Assembly: GCA_040902585.1 (NCBI GenBank)
Contig: JBBDXA010000219.1
Location: 1 to 14,710 of the forward strand
Reading direction: 5' to 3'
DNA: 14,710 bases
From: JBBDXA01 sp040902585
GTDB taxonomy: Bacteria; Planctomycetota; Phycisphaerae; Phycisphaerales; Phycisphaeraceae
The translations under genes were made by a program, and so were the position numbers. The notes beneath the pieces were generated by a model. The model saw only the letters and a list, made by a program, of their open reading frames with translations, was not told where the DNA came from and did not search any database. This document shows positions 12,967-14,710 of this stretch, one piece after another. How positions within the stretch are numbered: position 1 is the stretch's first letter; every line of letters begins with the position of its first letter.

Positions 12967-13617
12967 ATGCGTGTCATAAAGGTTTGCGTTTTCGCTATCG
13001 TTCTTCTTTGGGTTCGCTTCGCTTCCGCTGATGTGATCATCAGTGAGATCATGTACGACCCCGCGTCGAAGGAAGACCCCAAAGGTGTGATCGTCGAATG
13101 GGTCGAGCTTTACAACAGCGGCGACAAGGCTGTGAGCGTCGAAGGCTGGTATCTGGAAGATGAAGACGGCAAGACCACGCCCCTGCCCAAGGGCGCGACG
13201 CTCAAGCCCGGACAGGCGGTCGTCCTCGTTCCCGTCGGCATGACGGAAGAAGAGTTCCGCAAGGCGTGGGGCGAAGGGTTTGACATCTACATCATGGGCG
13301 GCTGGCACAGGCCGGGCCTCAACGGCCTGGGCAACAACGCCAGCGAGAAGAATGAAGTCCTCTCGCTGCGCTCGCCCGAAGGCAAGGTCGCCGACGAAGC
13401 GAACTATCACAGCGAAGGCGACTGGCCCGAGGTGAAGGCGGGCGGCGGCCCGAGCATCGTGGTGAAGCCCGAGGCGCTCAATGCAAAGGCGAATGACAGC
13501 GGCAAGAACTGGGCGATGTCCAAGGAAGGCGAACTCGGGGCGATCACCTGCAAGAAGACCGAAGCGTTTGGCGGCAAGGATGTGGGTTCGCCGGGGAAGG
13601 TGGCGACGAAGGATTGA
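12967..13617 (+). CDS. Small secreted lamin-tail-domain (LTD) protein
   Basis: The 216-residue protein has a signal peptide likely cut after FASA (residue 21). An LTD fold (PF00932) follows at about residues 22-180. Its start, DVIISEIMYDP, and the later EWVELYNSGDKAVSVEGW, then ATLKPGQAVVLVP, are the classic strands of this immunoglobulin-like domain. In bacteria LTDs are found on exported proteins, often beside nucleases, peptidases or surface modules; here the LTD is alone. There is no PEP-CTERM tail or membrane anchor. It has its own candidate promoter and stands apart from the upstream gene because of a strong terminator. Partner and role are unknown. Confidence 0.88.
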   Translation: MRVIKVCVFAIVLLWVRFASADVIISEIMYDPASKEDPKGVIVEWVELYNSGDKAVSVEGWYLEDEDGKTTPLPKGATLKPGQAVVLVPVGMTEEEFRKAWGEGFDIYIMGGWHRPGLNGLGNNASEKNEVLSLRSPEGKVADEANYHSEGDWPEVKAGGGPSIVVKPEALNAKANDSGKNWAMSKEGELGAITCKKTEAFGGKDVGSPGKVATKD

Positions 13618-13636
13618 GGTGATTAGTCCGGCCGCG

Positions 13637-13660
13637 GATGAACACTGATGAACACGGATG
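13637..13660. repeat. GATGAACAC tandem repeat, probably a dispersed intergenic repeat
   Basis: GATGAACAC occurs at 13637-13645 and 13647-13655, followed by GATG at 13657, with a 10-base period. From memory, elements of the form GGATGAACACGGATG recur between genes of many bacteria; no second copy lies in this window to prove it here. Confidence 0.5.
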
Positions 13661-13737
13661 GGAAAGACGTGAACAAGCTCTGCGGCCAATTTAATCCTCC
13701 GTTTTCTCTCCCGCCTTTCCTCATTCGCCGGGCGCAC

Positions 13738-13743
13738 TACAAT
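13738..13743 (+). promoter_or_regulatory. Candidate -10 (TACAAT) for glnS
   Basis: TACAAT matches TATAAT at five of six positions and lies 60 bases before the glnS start. The -35 region around 13714-13720 is weak. AAGGGA at 13788-13793 is a plausible ribosome site. Confidence 0.35.
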
Positions 13744-13802
13744 CCCCATCTCGTTGCCGCCTGCGATCTGCCCGCTCGCGTCAGCAAAAGGGAAACATTG
13801 AC

Positions 13803-14710
13803 ATGACCACTGCCTCCGATTCGTCCCCCACCAGCGGGGAAGCGCCCGCCCCCGCCAAGCTCACCAGTTTCATCCGCGAGATCATCGATGAAGACCTCGC
13901 GAGTGGAAAGCACACGACCATCGTCACCCGCTTTCCCCCTGAGCCCAATGGTTACCTGCACATCGGGCACGCGAAATCCATCTGCCTGAACTTCGGCATC
14001 GCGCGGGACTACGCGGCCGGCGGACTCACGCCCGCGCCAGGCGGCACGCGATGCCACCTGCGCATGGATGACACCAACCCGACCAGGGAAGACCAGGAAT
14101 ACATCCGCTCCATTCAGCAGGATGTGCGCTGGCTCGGGTTCGACTGGGGTGATCACTACTACCATGCCAGCGACAACTTCGACCAGCTCTACGACTGGGC
14201 TGTGCTGCTCATCAAGTCGGGCAAGGCTTACGTCTGCGATCTCACGCCCGATGAAGTCACGCGCAACCGCGGCACGCTCATCGCGCCAGGCACCGCTTCG
14301 CCGCATCGCAGCCGCAGCGTTGAAGAGAATCTTGATCTGTTCGCACGCATGAAGGCCGGCGAATTTCCCAATGGTTCGCGCACGCTGCGCGCGAAGATCG
14401 ACATGGCCTCGCCCAACCTGAACATGCGCGATCCGGTCATGTATCGCATCCTTCACGCGCCCCATCCGCACGTGGGTGACAAGTGGAAGATCTATCCGAT
14501 GTACGACTACGCGCACGGCCAGTGCGACTGGATCGAAGGCATCACGCACTCGGTCTGCACGCTGGAGTTCGAGGCTCATCGTCCGCTGTACGACTGGTTC
14601 GTGCAGGCGATCATCGCGGCTGGGGGCAAGCCGGGGGCGATCGTGCAGGCTACTACTCCCCTCCCTCTTAGGGAGGGGCCGGGGGAGGGTCAATCGTCCA
14701 GCCCTTCTGC
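13803..14710 (+). CDS. glnS: Glutaminyl-tRNA synthetase (3' partial, with in-frame repeat insertion)
   Basis: The frame from ATG 13803 is open for 302 codons to the window edge. It encodes a class I synthetase that charges tRNA-Gln with glutamine in the cytoplasm. PEPNGYLHIGHAKSICLNFG carries the HIGH motif (residues 53-56). DDTNP (89-93), RGTL, SVEENLDLF, LRAKIDMASP, MRDPVMYRI, IYPMYD and ITHSVCTLEF match the E. coli GlnRS order, and the last of these favours GlnRS over GluRS. About ten extra residues (AGGLTPAPGG) lie before CHLRMDDTNP. After YDWF the usual PRQYEF(S/A)RLN stretch is not reached; instead residues 284-297 are encoded by a palindromic repeat. The KMSKS-type loop and anticodon-binding domains lie beyond the window, so whether the frame resumes and the enzyme is intact cannot be seen. 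Identity is very confident. Confidence 0.95.
   Translation, partial: MTTASDSSPTSGEAPAPAKLTSFIREIIDEDLASGKHTTIVTRFPPEPNGYLHIGHAKSICLNFGIARDYAAGGLTPAPGGTRCHLRMDDTNPTREDQEYIRSIQQDVRWLGFDWGDHYYHASDNFDQLYDWAVLLIKSGKAYVCDLTPDEVTRNRGTLIAPGTASPHRSRSVEENLDLFARMKAGEFPNGSRTLRAKIDMASPNLNMRDPVMYRILHAPHPHVGDKWKIYPMYDYAHGQCDWIEGITHSVCTLEFEAHRPLYDWFVQAIIAAGGKPGAIVQATTPLPLREGPGEGQSSSPS
14657..14690. repeat. GC-rich palindromic repeat inside glnS
   Basis: CCCCTCCCT (14658-14666) pairs perfectly with AGGGAGGGG (14670-14678) around a three-base loop, followed by CCGGGGGAGGGT. It reads in frame as PLPLREGPGEG. From memory, such TPLPLREG*GEG translations are hallmarks of dispersed intergenic palindromes in several phyla. 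The right boundary cannot be set, because the homologous enzyme sequence does not resume before the edge. Confidence 0.7.

Noticed and set aside
13737..14693. 318-codon open frame on the - strand opposite glnS
   Set aside because: It begins inside the palindromic repeat and is antisense to a clearly recognised synthetase.

Overview
The window is GC-rich chromosomal DNA that reads as a planctomycete, most likely of the Phycisphaerae group. This is an inference from protein families: two PEP-CTERM proteins with LamG-like folds, pseudopilin-like proteins of the 'H-X9-DG' type, a XylR-type AraC regulator with a sugar-binding-like domain, and a bacterial glutaminyl-tRNA synthetase. No 16S gene or other taxonomic marker is present. 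No tRNA, rRNA, CRISPR array or transposase was seen.

Region 1 (1-5855, + strand) is an electron-transfer operon of three genes. They are a 5'-truncated four-cluster [4Fe-4S] ferredoxin domain preceded by what looks like the end of a cyclic-nucleotide-binding domain, a five-helix membrane protein with the histidine spacing of a di-haem cytochrome b, and a 1385-residue membrane-anchored multihaem cytochrome c. The last two overlap as TGATG. Together they look like a route for electrons between the cytoplasm and the periplasm. The cytochrome is the most unusual gene here: six CxxCH motifs near the membrane and four at the far C-terminus are separated by about 900 residues of Pro/Thr-rich sequence, repeated acidic 'LLxD' motifs and two FecR-like domains.

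Region 2 (5856-13617) holds exported, surface-type proteins and one regulator. A pseudopilin-like gene is followed by a secreted protein with two CBM4/9-like modules. A XylR-like regulator on the - strand is divergent from a LamG/PEP-CTERM gene, and the shared 185-base spacer carries a perfect inverted repeat that is a good operator candidate. A second pseudopilin-like gene, a second LamG/PEP-CTERM gene ending in a perfect 40-base terminator palindrome, and a small secreted lamin-tail-domain protein follow. The likely theme is carbohydrate sensing and binding at the cell surface, but no catalytic enzyme is present to name a substrate.

Region 3 (13618-14710) starts with a short GATGAACAC repeat. 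It then holds the first 302 codons of glnS, which runs off the window edge. Its reading frame is interrupted, in frame, by a GC-rich palindromic repeat between the HIGH motif and the expected KMSKS-type loop.

No gene-free stretch exceeds 300 bases. The longest are 11064-11313 (candidate promoter and leader hairpin), 9217-9401 (divergent regulatory region), 13618-13802 (repeat and candidate -10), 5856-6022 (candidate extended -10) and 12826-12966 (terminator and promoter).
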